Shown: positions 44,979-54,116, numbered from the stretch's first letter. The stretch is DNA of 64,000 bases from DASUHT01 sp038230835 (GCA_038230835.1 JBBRMM010000008.1:69490-133489); one strand, 5' to 3'. Notes: generated by a model from the letters alone, not told the origin. Numbers and translations are program-made.

Positions 44979-47039
44979 TCAGGCCGTGACCGAGGTGAGT
45001 TCGGAGAGCAAGGCCGACGCGGCCTGCTTCACCTCGGCGCGCAGATCCGGTGGGTCGAGCACCTCGGCGCCGCCGCCGTAGCGCAGCACCTCCGGGATCA
45101 GCCATTCGCGAGAGCCGAAGGTGATTGACGCCACGGCGCCGCCGTCGGCGGTCGGCACTGCGCCACGCCGCCCTTCGAGCTCCCACCGCGCACGCTCGGG
45201 GGAGAATCTGATCCGTGCGATTCCGACGTCCCCACCCAACTGCTGGTTGAGGTCGGCCATCTCGGCGCGGGGGGTGTAGGTGGTGTCGCGTAGCACCGCA
45301 TCCTTGATGTACGTGACCTTGAAGGTGCGCCGACCCGCCTTCAGCCGGTCGTACGCCTCCACATACCAACCGCGCTCGTCACGCCGCAACAGGTACGGCT
45401 CGATGGTGCGGGTCGAGAGATCCGCTGACGACCGCGACAGGTAGGTGATGTCCACCAGCCGGCGGCTGCGCACACCCTCGTTGAGCACGGTCACCGCCGA
45501 CTCCTCGGCGTCGGGATGCTGGGGCGTTGGCGTGTCGCCCAGCGTGAAGCGGCCAAACGCCGCCTCCACCTTGGCTCGCACCGCGTCCAGCGAGCTGTGG
45601 GCCTGGGCAGCCATCAGCGGTGCAACCACGTGCAGCGCCCGCAGCAGCGCCTTGGCTTCGAGTGGCGACAGGCGTGCCGGCCGCCGGAAGGTGTCGCCGT
45701 ACAGCTCCTTGTCGACCAGGATCGACCCGTTCTCGGTCGAGCAGTAGACGGCGTAGCAGCCACCGCCGAAGTTGACCAGATTGAGCAGGTCGAGGTGTTC
45801 CTGCAGCTCGGGCGCGGTGAGATGGAAGCGATCGCGCACATCCGCCGCGGGGACGGTTGCCGACTGCTCGTCGCCGCAGCACGCGAGCAGGAACGCGAGC
45901 AGCGCCTGGAGCAGCGCGAAGCGCTCAGGTGCGACCGGACTGGGGGCCCGTTCGGCCGGCGGTGCCGCCGTCGGCGGCGGCGAGTCGGTCGTCACCTCCA
46001 GCACCTCGGTCGGGCGTCCCGAGTGCGCCCGCCCGATCGCGCGCAGATCGGACGCCACTCGTTTCACCAACTCGGCCGGTGCGAGCGGAGTGACTCTGCC
46101 GCCGAGCGACAGGATCCAGCTCGAGAGGGCCGCGAGATCGGAGTAGGGGGTGGTGAAGCGCCCCGAACCGTCGTCCAGCTCGTCGAACTCGCCGTGCATC
46201 CCGAAGCGTCGCTGCACCCAGAAAGTGGCGTCAGCCGAGACCGCCACCACGGCCTCGCCGCGCTGGCGGCGGGCCAGCAACCACGGCGGCCGGTCGCGGT
46301 ACGCGGTCACGTCGAAGTCCTCCGGCATCCGGAAGTCGCGCTCGCGGCGGGTGGCGAACTTGATCTCGCCGCGGATCCTCGAGACCCTGTACGTCCGCCG
46401 CCGATCGGGGTCATCCGGCGGGCGGTCGAGATCGTCGCCGACCACGTACCAGACCCCGTTCATCTCCCACAGGCCGTACGGGTTTACGGTGCGCACGGCC
46501 TCGCTGTCGGTCGAGATCGTCCAGTATGTGAAGCGCGCGGTGCGCTGCTTGGAGATGGCCTGCTCGAGCTTGGCCAGCCGTTGCGCCACCTCGGGTGAGT
46601 AGACCCCGCCCAGCAGCTCGACGGTGGCCGTCTTCGGGCCGGGGTCGAGCAGCGGGCTGGCTCGGCCGAGGGCGAGGTTCTGGAGCGCGAGACGCAGCGG
46701 CTCGGCGTATGCGAACTGGCCCTCGAGCAGGTAGAAGCTGGTCTGAAGCGCGGCCAGTTCGTCGTCCGTGAGGTCAATCGGCGGCAGGAAGTACTGCTCC
46801 TCGCGCAGGTTGTACAACTCCTCGCCGGTGAACTCGTCGCGGCTCGATCCGATCGGCACCCCGAGGCCCTTGAGCTCCGTTCGATCGGCGAAAAACCGGC
46901 GGGCGAAGGCCTCGTCGCCCATGTTCGAGTAGCCCTCGACGTTCGACTTGACGTCCCTGGCCGTGATCGGACGCTGCTCCGCCATCAGGTAGGCCACCAG
47001 CGACAGTTGGCGGATCAGTTTGTCAGCGTCGTGAGTCAA
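44979..47039 (-). CDS. pafBC: Fused PafB-PafC WYL regulator
   Basis: 686-residue tandem of two HTH-WYL proteins. First half: HTH at residues 5-60 (LIRQLSLVAYLMAEQRPITA), then WYL-like VNPYGLWEMNGVWYVVGDDL. Second half: HTH-like region at about 385-460 and a WYL domain TIEPYLLRRDERGWYVEAYD. In mycobacteria PafB and PafC are separate proteins that together activate the RecA/LexA-independent DNA-damage response; here they are one chain. TTG start at 47039 is required to keep the HTH; TAGAAT lies 11 nt upstream. Divergent from DNA polymerase IV. Confidence 0.87.
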   Translation of the reverse strand: MTHDADKLIRQLSLVAYLMAEQRPITARDVKSNVEGYSNMGDEAFARRFFADRTELKGLGVPIGSSRDEFTGEELYNLREEQYFLPPIDLTDDELAALQTSFYLLEGQFAYAEPLRLALQNLALGRASPLLDPGPKTATVELLGGVYSPEVAQRLAKLEQAISKQRTARFTYWTISTDSEAVRTVNPYGLWEMNGVWYVVGDDLDRPPDDPDRRRTYRVSRIRGEIKFATRRERDFRMPEDFDVTAYRDRPPWLLARRQRGEAVVAVSADATFWVQRRFGMHGEFDELDDGSGRFTTPYSDLAALSSWILSLGGRVTPLAPAELVKRVASDLRAIGRAHSGRPTEVLEVTTDSPPPTAAPPAERAPSPVAPERFALLQALLAFLLACCGDEQSATVPAADVRDRFHLTAPELQEHLDLLNLVNFGGGCYAVYCSTENGSILVDKELYGDTFRRPARLSPLEAKALLRALHVVAPLMAAQAHSSLDAVRAKVEAAFGRFTLGDTPTPQHPDAEESAVTVLNEGVRSRRLVDITYLSRSSADLSTRTIEPYLLRRDERGWYVEAYDRLKAGRRTFKVTYIKDAVLRDTTYTPRAEMADLNQQLGGDVGIARIRFSPERARWELEGRRGAVPTADGGAVASITFGSREWLIPEVLRYGGGAEVLDPPDLRAEVKQAASALLSELTSVTA

Positions 47040-47154
47040 GGCAGAAGCGCATTCTACCGGTGGCAGTCAGCCCGGGGCCGATCACCGGTGACGATTCCGT
47101 GTCGATGCGGAAGCCGGGCCGGGGGGATCCTGCGGGGTGACTATGATCGAACGT

Positions 47155-48219
47155 ATGATCGCTCACCTCGACCTGGACGCCTTCTTTGCCGCGGTGGAGC
47201 TGCACCGGCGGCCCGAGCTGCGTGGCCGGGCCCTGGTGGTCGGCGGTGATCCGCGCAGCCGCGGCGTGGTCGCGACCGCCAGCTACGAGGCACGCCGGTA
47301 CGGCATCCGTTCGGCCATGTCGAGTGCGGAGGCGTACCGCCGGTGCCCCCAGGCGGTGTTCGTGGCGCCCGATCACCTCGTCTATCGTGACTGGTCGCGC
47401 CGCACCTGGGAACTTGTGCGCGGCATGGCGCCGGTGGTCGAGCAGGTCGGCATCGACGAGGGCTACTTGGAGCTTCCCGACGGCGATCCGGCCGAGCAGG
47501 CGGCGCTCGTCCAGCTTGCCGTCCGGCGCCGGGTCAGACTCTCGTGCTCGCTCGGTGTCGGTACCTGCAAGGTCGTCGCCAAGGTCGCCTCGGACATCCG
47601 CAAGCCCGGCGGGATCACCGTCGTCGTGCCCGGGGAGGAGGCGGCATTCCTCGCCCCGCTGGCTGTCCGCCGGCTCCCGGGGGTGGGGCCCAAGGCCGAG
47701 CGGCGCCTCGCCGCGGCCGGGGTGGACACGATCGGTGCACTGGCGGCGCTGTCCGACGAGCGGCTGGCCGCGCTGCTGGGGGGGCGGGGTGGCCGCGAGC
47801 TGCGTGATCGGGCACGAGGGGTGGATCCGCGGCCGGTCGACGCCGAGCCGGGCGCGGCCGTGTCGATCTCCAGCGAGGAGACGTTTGAGCGTGACATCAC
47901 CGACCGTGCCGAGCTTCATGCGGAGCTGCGCCGGATGGCGGACGGGCTGGCGCGCTCGCTGGGTCGCCGCGGGATGGTGGCCCGGACGGTGACCACCAAG
48001 CTTCGTTACCCGGACTTCTCGATCGTGACCCGCTCCCACAGCCTGCTGCACGGCACCGCCAGCGCGGCGGAGATCGGCGAGCTCGCCTGCCGGCTGCTCG
48101 ACCGCGCGCTCGATCGGCGCGCCGACGCCCTACGCCTGGTCGGCGTCGGCGTGTCCGGGCTCGAGCACCATCAACAACTCGCGCTGCCTCTCGAGGAGGC
48201 GGCGGCTCCCGTTCGCTAG
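47155..48219 (+). CDS. dinB: DNA polymerase IV
   Basis: 354-residue Y-family translesion polymerase. Catalytic acidic residues in IAHLDLDAFFAAVELHRRPE and VEQVGIDEGYLEL. Finger motif VATASYEARRYGIRSAM, HhH region RRLPGVGPKAERRLAAAGVD, and a C-terminal QLALPL resembling a clamp-binding motif. TATGAT (47142-47147) is 7 nt before ATG 47155, so this start is preferred over GTG 47137 and fits the family's usual N-terminus. Adjacent to the DNA-damage regulator PafBC. Confidence 0.92.
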   Translation: MIAHLDLDAFFAAVELHRRPELRGRALVVGGDPRSRGVVATASYEARRYGIRSAMSSAEAYRRCPQAVFVAPDHLVYRDWSRRTWELVRGMAPVVEQVGIDEGYLELPDGDPAEQAALVQLAVRRRVRLSCSLGVGTCKVVAKVASDIRKPGGITVVVPGEEAAFLAPLAVRRLPGVGPKAERRLAAAGVDTIGALAALSDERLAALLGGRGGRELRDRARGVDPRPVDAEPGAAVSISSEETFERDITDRAELHAELRRMADGLARSLGRRGMVARTVTTKLRYPDFSIVTRSHSLLHGTASAAEIGELACRLLDRALDRRADALRLVGVGVSGLEHHQQLALPLEEAAAPVR

Positions 48220-48629
48220 ACCGCGACCGGGCGGCGCTCTTCGAGGTGCTGGTGTGATGGGCAGTACTCGCGCTCGGGCAGCGGGGTGCGCTGGCACGGC
48301 TTGCCCTTGCGGGTGGTGGCCCGGCAACACGCCATGCCCTCGTTTGCGCGGTCGATCTCCTCGAGGATGTACTCGACCGCCTTGGTGATGTGGCGGTGGA
48401 TCGACCGGTACACGCGCTCCTGGTTGGAGATCGAGAACAGGTGCCGGATCTCGCAGAACAGGCTCTGGCTCGGCTTGGCGAAATAGTGGGGATCGCGGGC
48501 CAGGCGCTCGATGGTGGCCTCGCAGCTGTACAGCACGCGGCGCTTGGCTTCGGATACCGAGATCGTCTCCGGGTGCGGATCGACAAGATCCTTGATCTCG
48601 ACGAAGATGGCGCGGCTGAATCGATACAT
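48216..48629 (-). CDS. Hypothetical protein with C-terminal zinc-binding motif
   Basis: 137 residues from ATG 48629, preceded by AAGGAG. A helical body (FVEIKDLVDPHPETISVSEA, SLFCEIRHLFSISNQERVYR, HITKAVEYILEEIDRANEG) ends in CCRATTRKGKPCQRTP and EYCPSHQHLE. The pattern C-x-A-T-T-x-x-G-x-x-C ... Y-C-x-x-H resembles the DUF5763-type short zinc motif. Role unknown. Confidence 0.7.
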   Translation of the reverse strand: MYRFSRAIFVEIKDLVDPHPETISVSEAKRRVLYSCEATIERLARDPHYFAKPSQSLFCEIRHLFSISNQERVYRSIHRHITKAVEYILEEIDRANEGMACCRATTRKGKPCQRTPLPEREYCPSHQHLEERRPVAV

Positions 48630-48713
48630 GCGAGACTCCTTGCGTGTTACAAGGGCGGTAAGGACGTGGGTGTCATTATGCACGCTGGAGGGTTCATTTT
48701 GGGCCTTGGATTG

Positions 48714-48730
48714 TTAAGCCGACGTTAACC
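48714..48730. promoter_or_regulatory. AT-rich dyad between divergent genes
   Basis: GTTAA-GCCGACG-TTAAC is a short inverted repeat in an AT-richer stretch between the zinc-motif gene and the deacetylase gene. Possible operator; weak. Confidence 0.25.
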
Positions 48731-48751
48731 GCCCCATTTTGTTCGGAGATT

Positions 48752-49723
48752 ATGGACGATTTCCCAACAATCGACGGTATCGAGACAGGGTCACAAAGTG
48801 CCCCGGTCTGGTGTTACATGCACGACCTCTTCGCGGCCCACGATCCCGGCCCGATGCACCCGGAGAACCCCGGGCGCATGGCGGCGGTGGGAGCGGGCGT
48901 GCGCCGGGTGGCGGGGTTGCGGGTCGTGGCCGCCCCGGCCGCCCCGGTGGAGGCACTGGAGCGCGTCCACGACCCCCGATACCTGGAGTGGGTGCGTGGC
49001 GTGTGCGAGCGCGGCGGTGGGCATCTGGACGCTGATACGGTGGTCGGCCCGCGCAGCTTCGATGCCGCGGTGCGGGCGTGTGGTGGCACGATCGCCGCGG
49101 TCGACGCGGTGCTGGCCGGAGATGTCGGTGCCGCGTTCGTGGCCGGCCGGCCGCCGGGCCACCACGCCGAGCGGGCCCTCGCGATGGGCTTTTGCATCGT
49201 CAACCAGGCGGCGGTCGGAGCCGCCCATGCCCGTGCCGGTGGCGTCGATCGGGTGGCGATTCTCGACTGGGACGTTCACCATGGCAACGGCACGCAGGCC
49301 ATCTTCTGGGACGACCCGGCCGTGCTCTACGTGTCCTTGCACCAGTTCGGGTGGGGGTTCTATCCGGGCACCGGAGCGGCCGCCGAGCGCGGGGGTGACG
49401 CCGCCGTCGGCGCCACCCTCAATCTGCCGCTTGCGGTCGGCACCCAGCAGGCCGAGTACCTGGAGGCGTTTCGCGGCGCCGCGCTGCCGGCGCTGGCCGA
49501 CCATCGTCCCCAACTCGTGCTGGTGAGCTCTGGCTTCGACGCGCATCGAGCCGACCCGCTGGGGTCTCTGGGTCTGGGAGAGGACGCGTTTGCGACCATG
49601 ACGCGCGAAGTGGCCGGAGTCGGAGCGCCGCAGGTGCACGTGCTCGAAGGCGGCTACGACCCGCACGCACTGGAGGTCAGTGTGGCGGCGGTGCTGGAGG
49701 CGCTGGTCGATGGCGCGTCCTGA
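48752..49723 (+). CDS. Histone deacetylase-family (AcuC/HDAC-like) hydrolase
   Basis: 323-residue arginase-fold deacetylase. Catalytic HH pair in AGRPPGHHAERALAMGFCIV; zinc ligands in ILDWDVHHGNGTQAIF and in SSGFDAHRADPLGSL. Bacterial members remove acetyl groups from small amines, polyamines or acetylated proteins; the substrate is not predictable. Start uncertain: ATG 48752 (GGAG nearby) or ATG 48818. Confidence 0.88.
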   Translation: MDDFPTIDGIETGSQSAPVWCYMHDLFAAHDPGPMHPENPGRMAAVGAGVRRVAGLRVVAAPAAPVEALERVHDPRYLEWVRGVCERGGGHLDADTVVGPRSFDAAVRACGGTIAAVDAVLAGDVGAAFVAGRPPGHHAERALAMGFCIVNQAAVGAAHARAGGVDRVAILDWDVHHGNGTQAIFWDDPAVLYVSLHQFGWGFYPGTGAAAERGGDAAVGATLNLPLAVGTQQAEYLEAFRGAALPALADHRPQLVLVSSGFDAHRADPLGSLGLGEDAFATMTREVAGVGAPQVHVLEGGYDPHALEVSVAAVLEALVDGAS

Positions 49724-50270
49724 ATTGGTGCCAGCGGATCCCGGCTGGCCGGAGCAGTTTCGGGTGATCCGCGACGACGTCGGGCGTCTGCTCGCCGGCC
49801 CGCCGCGCATCGACCACATCGGGTCGACGTCGGTTCCCGGGCTGCTGGCCAAGGATGTGATCGACCTTCAGATCGGCGTTGAAGGCCTCGATCAGGCCGA
49901 TGAGGTCGTCGAGCGGCTCGCGGCGGCCGGCTATCGCCCGCTGACGGACGTGGTGGCGGACCACGTCCCGGCGGGGGTCGAGCCGGCTCCGGCGGCCTGG
50001 GCCAAGCGGCTGCTGTGCGAGCCGGTCGGCCGGCGGCGGGCGCACGTCCACGTGCGCGTCGTGGATGCGGCGAACTGGAGGTATGCGCTGCTGTTCGCCG
50101 CCTACCTTCGCGCCCAGCCGCGAGCGGCTGGTGCGTATGCCGTCGCCAAGCTGCGGCTGGCCGCGCTGTGCTCCGACAGCGATGTCTACAGCGACGCGAA
50201 GGATCCGGTGTGCGACCTGATCGTGCAGGCCGCTGAGCCCTGGGCGCTTGCGACCGACTGGCAGCCCTGA
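49710..50270 (+). CDS. GrpB family protein
   Basis: 186-residue nucleotidyltransferase-fold protein of the GrpB/UPF0157 family. Seen: VPADPGWPEQFRVIRDDVGR, the RIDHIGSTSVPGLLAKDVID motif, HVHVRVVDAANWRYALLFAA, and YAVAKLRLA. Starts inside the deacetylase gene (14-bp overlap). Function unproven for the family when it stands alone; often found fused to CoaE in actinobacteria. Confidence 0.85.
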   Translation: MARPELVPADPGWPEQFRVIRDDVGRLLAGPPRIDHIGSTSVPGLLAKDVIDLQIGVEGLDQADEVVERLAAAGYRPLTDVVADHVPAGVEPAPAAWAKRLLCEPVGRRRAHVHVRVVDAANWRYALLFAAYLRAQPRAAGAYAVAKLRLAALCSDSDVYSDAKDPVCDLIVQAAEPWALATDWQP

Positions 50271-50280
50271 ACCGCGTGCC

Positions 50281-50347
50281 CCGGCAGCAACGACCGGTGA
50301 CATGACCGTGCCAAACCCGAATCCCGGTCCGTACGGGGTCTGACCCC
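50281..50347 (-). repeat. Dispersed palindromic repeat, copy B
   Basis: Inverted copy of the repeat at 15574. The 25 bp ending at 50347 are identical and similarity continues leftwards. The palindrome is at 50335-50347. Confidence 0.55.
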
Positions 50348-50439
50348 GGTGCGGGCGCCGCCCGGCGCTCGGCCCGCAGTCCTCCACGAGTCGGGTGACG
50401 CGCCACATGTGGGATGTCGCGGCAGTGTGTCGCCGGCCA

Positions 50440-50480
50440 CACGCGGTCCGCACGGGGTCTGACCCCGTCCGCACGACGGT
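50440..50480. repeat. Dispersed palindromic repeat, copy C
   Basis: Palindrome GGGGTCTGACCCC at 50454-50466, with partly matching flanks (CGGTCC-GCAC on one side). About 107 bp from copy B, in the gap between grpB and the acetolactate synthase-like gene. Confidence 0.5.
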
Positions 50481-50508
50481 CCGCGGTCGGGGACGGGCGA
50501 CCGGCGGG

Positions 50509-52158
50509 TCAGACGCCGACCTTGCTCAGGTCGGCCAGGCTCTGCGTGAAGGTCGAGTTCTCGCGGTAGTCGATCGGGATTTCGACGACCGAGGTGATGT
50601 CCAACTCGAGCGCCTTCTTCAGCGTCGGAAGCAGCTCGTCGGCCGATCCGACCCGTAGGCCGGCGACGCCGAACGACTCCGCCAGCATGACGAGGTCGGG
50701 ATTGGTGAACTTGGTGCCGGCCAAATGACCGAACTTGCGAGCCTGGTGCATCTCGATCACGCCGTAGGCGCTGTCCGTCCAGACGATGTTGACGATCGCC
50801 AGACCCAGTCGCTTCGCAGTCTCGAGCTCCTGGAAGTTCATCAGGAAACCGCCGTCGCCGGAGATCGTCACCACCTTGCGATCCTTGGGCAGCACCATAC
50901 GCGCGGCAAGCGCCGCCGGCACCGCAAAGCCCATCGCCGCGGCGCCGTTCGAGATCAGCACCGTGTTCGGCTGGTGTGTCGGCCACAGTCGAGAGATCCA
51001 CAGCTTGTGTGCGCCGACGTCGGAGATCAGCAGGTCGTGTGGGCCCATCACCTCGCGCAGGTCGCGCAGCACGCGCTGTGGCTTGACCGGAAACCCGTCG
51101 TCGGAGCCGGCGTCCAGCGCCGCCCGGAACATCTCCCGGTACGGCGGAGCCGGCAGCCGGGCGGGCGGCTTCTCCGACAGCAGGTTGCCGAGGTGGGTGA
51201 GGATCGAAGAGATGTCGCCGGTCAACTCGACCTCGGGTACGTAGTGCTCGTCGACCTCCGCCCCGGTGGTGTCGATGCAGATCACGCGCCGGTCGCGGCG
51301 CGGGTTCCAGGCCCGCGGCGACCACTCGACCAGGTCGTAGCCCACGCACAGCACCAGGTCGGCCTGGCCCATGAATCCTCTGGGGTAGTCCTGGGCGCGC
51401 AGCCCGGCGGTGAACAGCGCGTGCTCGTCGTCGGAGTCGACGACGCCCTTGCCCATGAAGGTGGTGATCACGTTCATACCGGTCTGGTGGCAGAAGCGGC
51501 GCAGCGCGGTGGCCGCGTTCTGGCGAACGACGCCGTTTCCGGCCAGGAGCACGGGCCGGGATGCCGAGCGCAAAAGTTCGGCCGCACGGTGCAGCTCCCC
51601 GGCCACCGGCTCGACCAGCGGCGGCGGCCGGCGCGGCACCGGCTGGCCCGCCACCTCGGGGGTCTCCATGACGTCGTCGGGCAGTTCCAGGTGGGTGGCG
51701 CCGGGCTTCTCGCGTTCGGCGACTGCAAACGCCTTGCGCACCGCCTCGGGGATGATCGAAGCGTCGTGGATGCGCGCGTTCCACTTGGTGACAGGCTTCA
51801 TCATGCGCACCACGTCGATGTACTGGTGACTCTCCTTGTGCATCTCGGCAAGGCCGGTCTGCCCGGTCAGCGCCACCACGGGCGCGCGGTCGAGGAAGGC
51901 GTCGGCGAGGCCGGTGACGAGGTTCGTCGCGCCCGGTCCCAACGTCCCCAGGCACACACCGGCGTGGCCGGTCAGGCGGCCGTAGGCATCGGCCATGAAT
52001 GCGGCGCCCTGCTCGTGCCGGACGGGGATGAAGTCGACGCTGGAGGAGCGGTCGAGCGCCTCGTTGAGGTCGAGCGTCTCCTCGCCCGGGATGCCGAACA
52101 CGTGGCGCACGCCCTCGTTCTCCAGGCAGCGCACGAAGAGTTCTGCGGCGGACGGCAT
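50509..52158 (-). CDS. Acetolactate synthase-like ThDP enzyme
   Basis: 549-residue thiamine-diphosphate enzyme of the acetolactate synthase large-subunit type. Catalytic Glu region FIPVRHEQGAAFMADAYGRL, TLGPGATNLVTGLADAFLD, and ThDP/Mg motif ISGDGGFLMNFQELETAKRL. N-terminal FGIPGEETLDLNEAL is like the AlsS/catabolic group. No regulatory small subunit (ilvN) is adjacent, which also suggests a catabolic or specialised role. TAGACT lies 10 nt before the ATG. Confidence 0.82.
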   Translation of the reverse strand: MPSAAELFVRCLENEGVRHVFGIPGEETLDLNEALDRSSSVDFIPVRHEQGAAFMADAYGRLTGHAGVCLGTLGPGATNLVTGLADAFLDRAPVVALTGQTGLAEMHKESHQYIDVVRMMKPVTKWNARIHDASIIPEAVRKAFAVAEREKPGATHLELPDDVMETPEVAGQPVPRRPPPLVEPVAGELHRAAELLRSASRPVLLAGNGVVRQNAATALRRFCHQTGMNVITTFMGKGVVDSDDEHALFTAGLRAQDYPRGFMGQADLVLCVGYDLVEWSPRAWNPRRDRRVICIDTTGAEVDEHYVPEVELTGDISSILTHLGNLLSEKPPARLPAPPYREMFRAALDAGSDDGFPVKPQRVLRDLREVMGPHDLLISDVGAHKLWISRLWPTHQPNTVLISNGAAAMGFAVPAALAARMVLPKDRKVVTISGDGGFLMNFQELETAKRLGLAIVNIVWTDSAYGVIEMHQARKFGHLAGTKFTNPDLVMLAESFGVAGLRVGSADELLPTLKKALELDITSVVEIPIDYRENSTFTQSLADLSKVGV

Positions 52159-52250
52159 CGGGGCTAGCAGTCTACCCGGGCAGGTCGACCGCCACTGCCG
52201 CCAGCTCGGCCAGGCCGACGAGCATCAGCCGGCGCGACCGCCGGCCCGCG

Positions 52251-53309
52251 TCACTTGGGCCCGTGGACGACCGAGCAGGTCGGATCCGTACTGGACGCCG
52301 TGGCCAACTGCTCGTCGTCGAGGTCCTTCCAGGCTGCTGCCATGGTCAGGATCTGGTTGATCGGATCCGGCTGCGAGAGGAACATCGGGCCGCTGGTGAA
52401 TCCGTCGGCCATGTAGTGCGCCGTGCCGCCGGCGGTGTACGCGCCGGGCCCTGGGCCTTGCCAGAACGTCAGCGGCGTCACTCCGGGGCCCTCGACGGTC
52501 GCCCGGTATGCGGTCGCCCCGTACGGGTTCTCGTGGCGCCCGAACAGGTTCGGCATTACCGTTGCGCACACGTTTCCGTAGGTGCGGTGGGTCAGGAAGC
52601 CGTTGAAGCGGTACCACGAACCGGGCTGCTTGAACCCGGTCCAGTTGGTGGTCTGGATGTCGACGTACACGTTGCGACCGTACGAGTCGAGCGGGTTCCC
52701 GCCGCTGGTGGCCTTGTACCCGAACTGCGCATGGCCGTTGTACGAAAAGACGCCGTACATGTGGTCCCACGGCGGCTTACCCCAGTTCGACCAGTCGAGC
52801 TTGAGCCACAGCACCGGGAGCACACCCGACCAGTGCGACACATGCAGCTCGTATGCGCGCTGCGCGACAGTCGGTGGCTTGCCCATGTTCGGGATCAGCC
52901 GCTGCCAGTTCTGCAGCGCCCAGTGCGAGCCGTCCGGCATCGTGCAAGACGCGACGCGCCACTTGATGCCAAGCGTGGTGTCGTTGGTGCACGTGTTGTG
53001 CGACTGCACGCGCTTCCAGAAGCCGGTGCCGAAGCTGCCGTATCCGCCCGAGTAGTCAAGCTTGAACTGCACCTGCGGGATCGTCGGCGACGGCGGCCGG
53101 GCGTTGATCGCCCCCCACACCAGCACGTGCTGCCAGTCGCGCCCGGTGAAGTACGTCACCGCAGCGATCTGCGTGCCGTTGCGGTCCCACACAGCGATCG
53201 ACGGATGCTGAGCGTTTCGGATCAGGATCTGGCTGGCCTGCGCCGTGCCGGACGCGGACGCCAGCACCGAGCCGGTCACGAGCATGCAGAGCAGCATACG
53301 GGTGCGCAT
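52251..53309 (-). CDS. Secreted hypothetical protein
   Basis: 352 residues with a signal peptide (MLLCMLVTGSVLASASGTAQ, cut near TAQAS). The mature part is rich in Trp, Tyr, Gly and Asn, beta-like, with several Cys (SHNTCTNDTT, RVASCTMPDG, GNVCATVMPN, SSTDPTCSVV) that may form disulfides. Repeated N-W and G-x-W motifs hint at a surface or carbohydrate-binding protein, but I recognise no family. GAGGTG lies just before ATG 53309. Confidence 0.65.
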   Translation of the reverse strand: MRTRMLLCMLVTGSVLASASGTAQASQILIRNAQHPSIAVWDRNGTQIAAVTYFTGRDWQHVLVWGAINARPPSPTIPQVQFKLDYSGGYGSFGTGFWKRVQSHNTCTNDTTLGIKWRVASCTMPDGSHWALQNWQRLIPNMGKPPTVAQRAYELHVSHWSGVLPVLWLKLDWSNWGKPPWDHMYGVFSYNGHAQFGYKATSGGNPLDSYGRNVYVDIQTTNWTGFKQPGSWYRFNGFLTHRTYGNVCATVMPNLFGRHENPYGATAYRATVEGPGVTPLTFWQGPGPGAYTAGGTAHYMADGFTSGPMFLSQPDPINQILTMAAAWKDLDDEQLATASSTDPTCSVVHGPK

Positions 53310-53478
53310 CACCTCAGGATGCTGGGCTGCGAGGGGGCACGCGCCCCCCGGAGGGGGGATCGCCGACAGTGACGGCGGGCGAGCGCCGTCCGGTGCAGTT
53401 TCGCGGCAGGGTGCGACTTGTTCCGTGACGGGCCTAGACCGGATGCTGGGCTCGTCACCCAACGAAAGGCTTCGCACC

Positions 53479-53727
53479 ATGACCATCAAGCTCGCCGCCG
53501 GCCTCCACGCCGCGCTTCTCACCCATCTCGGCAGTGTCCGCCGGGGTCTCGATGCCGAGGACGGCCAGGGGACGGTCGAGTATGTCGGCCTGGCAATGAG
53601 CATCGGAGTGCTGCTCCTGGCCGTCGGCTCGTACCTCAGCGGCAAGGACCACGGCATCGGCTCGATCATCACCAGCGCCATCAAGTCGGCGATCCAGCAG
53701 GCGTCGGGGGGCGCCAAGAGCGCGTGA
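53479..53727 (+). CDS. Flp/Tad-type pilin
   Basis: 82-residue prepilin-like protein: short basic leader, then EDGQGTVEYVGLAMSIGVLL, the processing site and Glu-5 region of Flp-type pilins, and one hydrophobic helix. Expected to be cleaved by a TadV-type prepilin peptidase and assembled by a Tad system. The SAF/CpaE-like gene at 62667 could belong to the same apparatus. AAAGG precedes ATG 53479. Confidence 0.75.
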   Translation: MTIKLAAGLHAALLTHLGSVRRGLDAEDGQGTVEYVGLAMSIGVLLLAVGSYLSGKDHGIGSIITSAIKSAIQQASGGAKSA

Positions 53728-53740
53728 TGCGCTCGAAGTA

Positions 53741-53799
53741 GAGCCGGCCGGTGAGCCGGCTCGATGACCCGGGCGGCGGCGGACGGCCCGCCGCCGCCC
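53741..53799 (+). terminator. Double hairpin after pilin gene
   Basis: Two strong stems: GAGCCGGC/GCCGGCTC (53741-53748 with 53755-53762) and a 12-bp GC-rich stem (53771-53782 with 53788-53799, 5-nt loop). Terminator-like, no U-tract beyond a short GTCTTTCC. Confidence 0.6.
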
Positions 53800-53857
53800 G
53801 GAGAGGTCTTTCCACGCCGCCTTGACCGTTCGTCCTCGACTGGACATACTTCGTCCG

Positions 53858-54046
53858 ATGGTCGGATCGATCTGGAACGCGATGAGGCGCATGGTGCGCG
53901 CTGTCATGCGGCGGCTCACTCCGCCCGGCAACCGTACCCCTGTCGACGAGAGCCGCGGTCAGCGCCCCGGGCCGCGTAGCGATGAGGTGCCATCGCCGGC
54001 GGGCCAGCGCGAGGACACGTGGAACAACTGGGGCGGCGGACTCTAA
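53858..54046 (+). CDS. Possible small basic protein
   Basis: 62 residues starting SIWNAMRRMVRAVMRRL after two residues: a basic amphipathic helix, then a Pro/Arg-rich hydrophilic tail ending WNNWGGGL. No family recognised and no clear ribosome binding site. Coding status uncertain. Confidence 0.35.
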   Translation: MVGSIWNAMRRMVRAVMRRLTPPGNRTPVDESRGQRPGPRSDEVPSPAGQREDTWNNWGGGL

Positions 54047-54116
54047 CGAGCACCGCGGTTGGCGGGGGGTGATCGAGGGGTTATCCGGCGTGAGAGAGGC
54101 GTCCACACCCGGTGCG

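Noticed and set aside
47098..47147. PafBC-type (RecA-NDp) promoter for dinB
   Set aside because: TGTCGATG resembles the upstream element, but the spacing to TATGAT is about 34 nt instead of 8.
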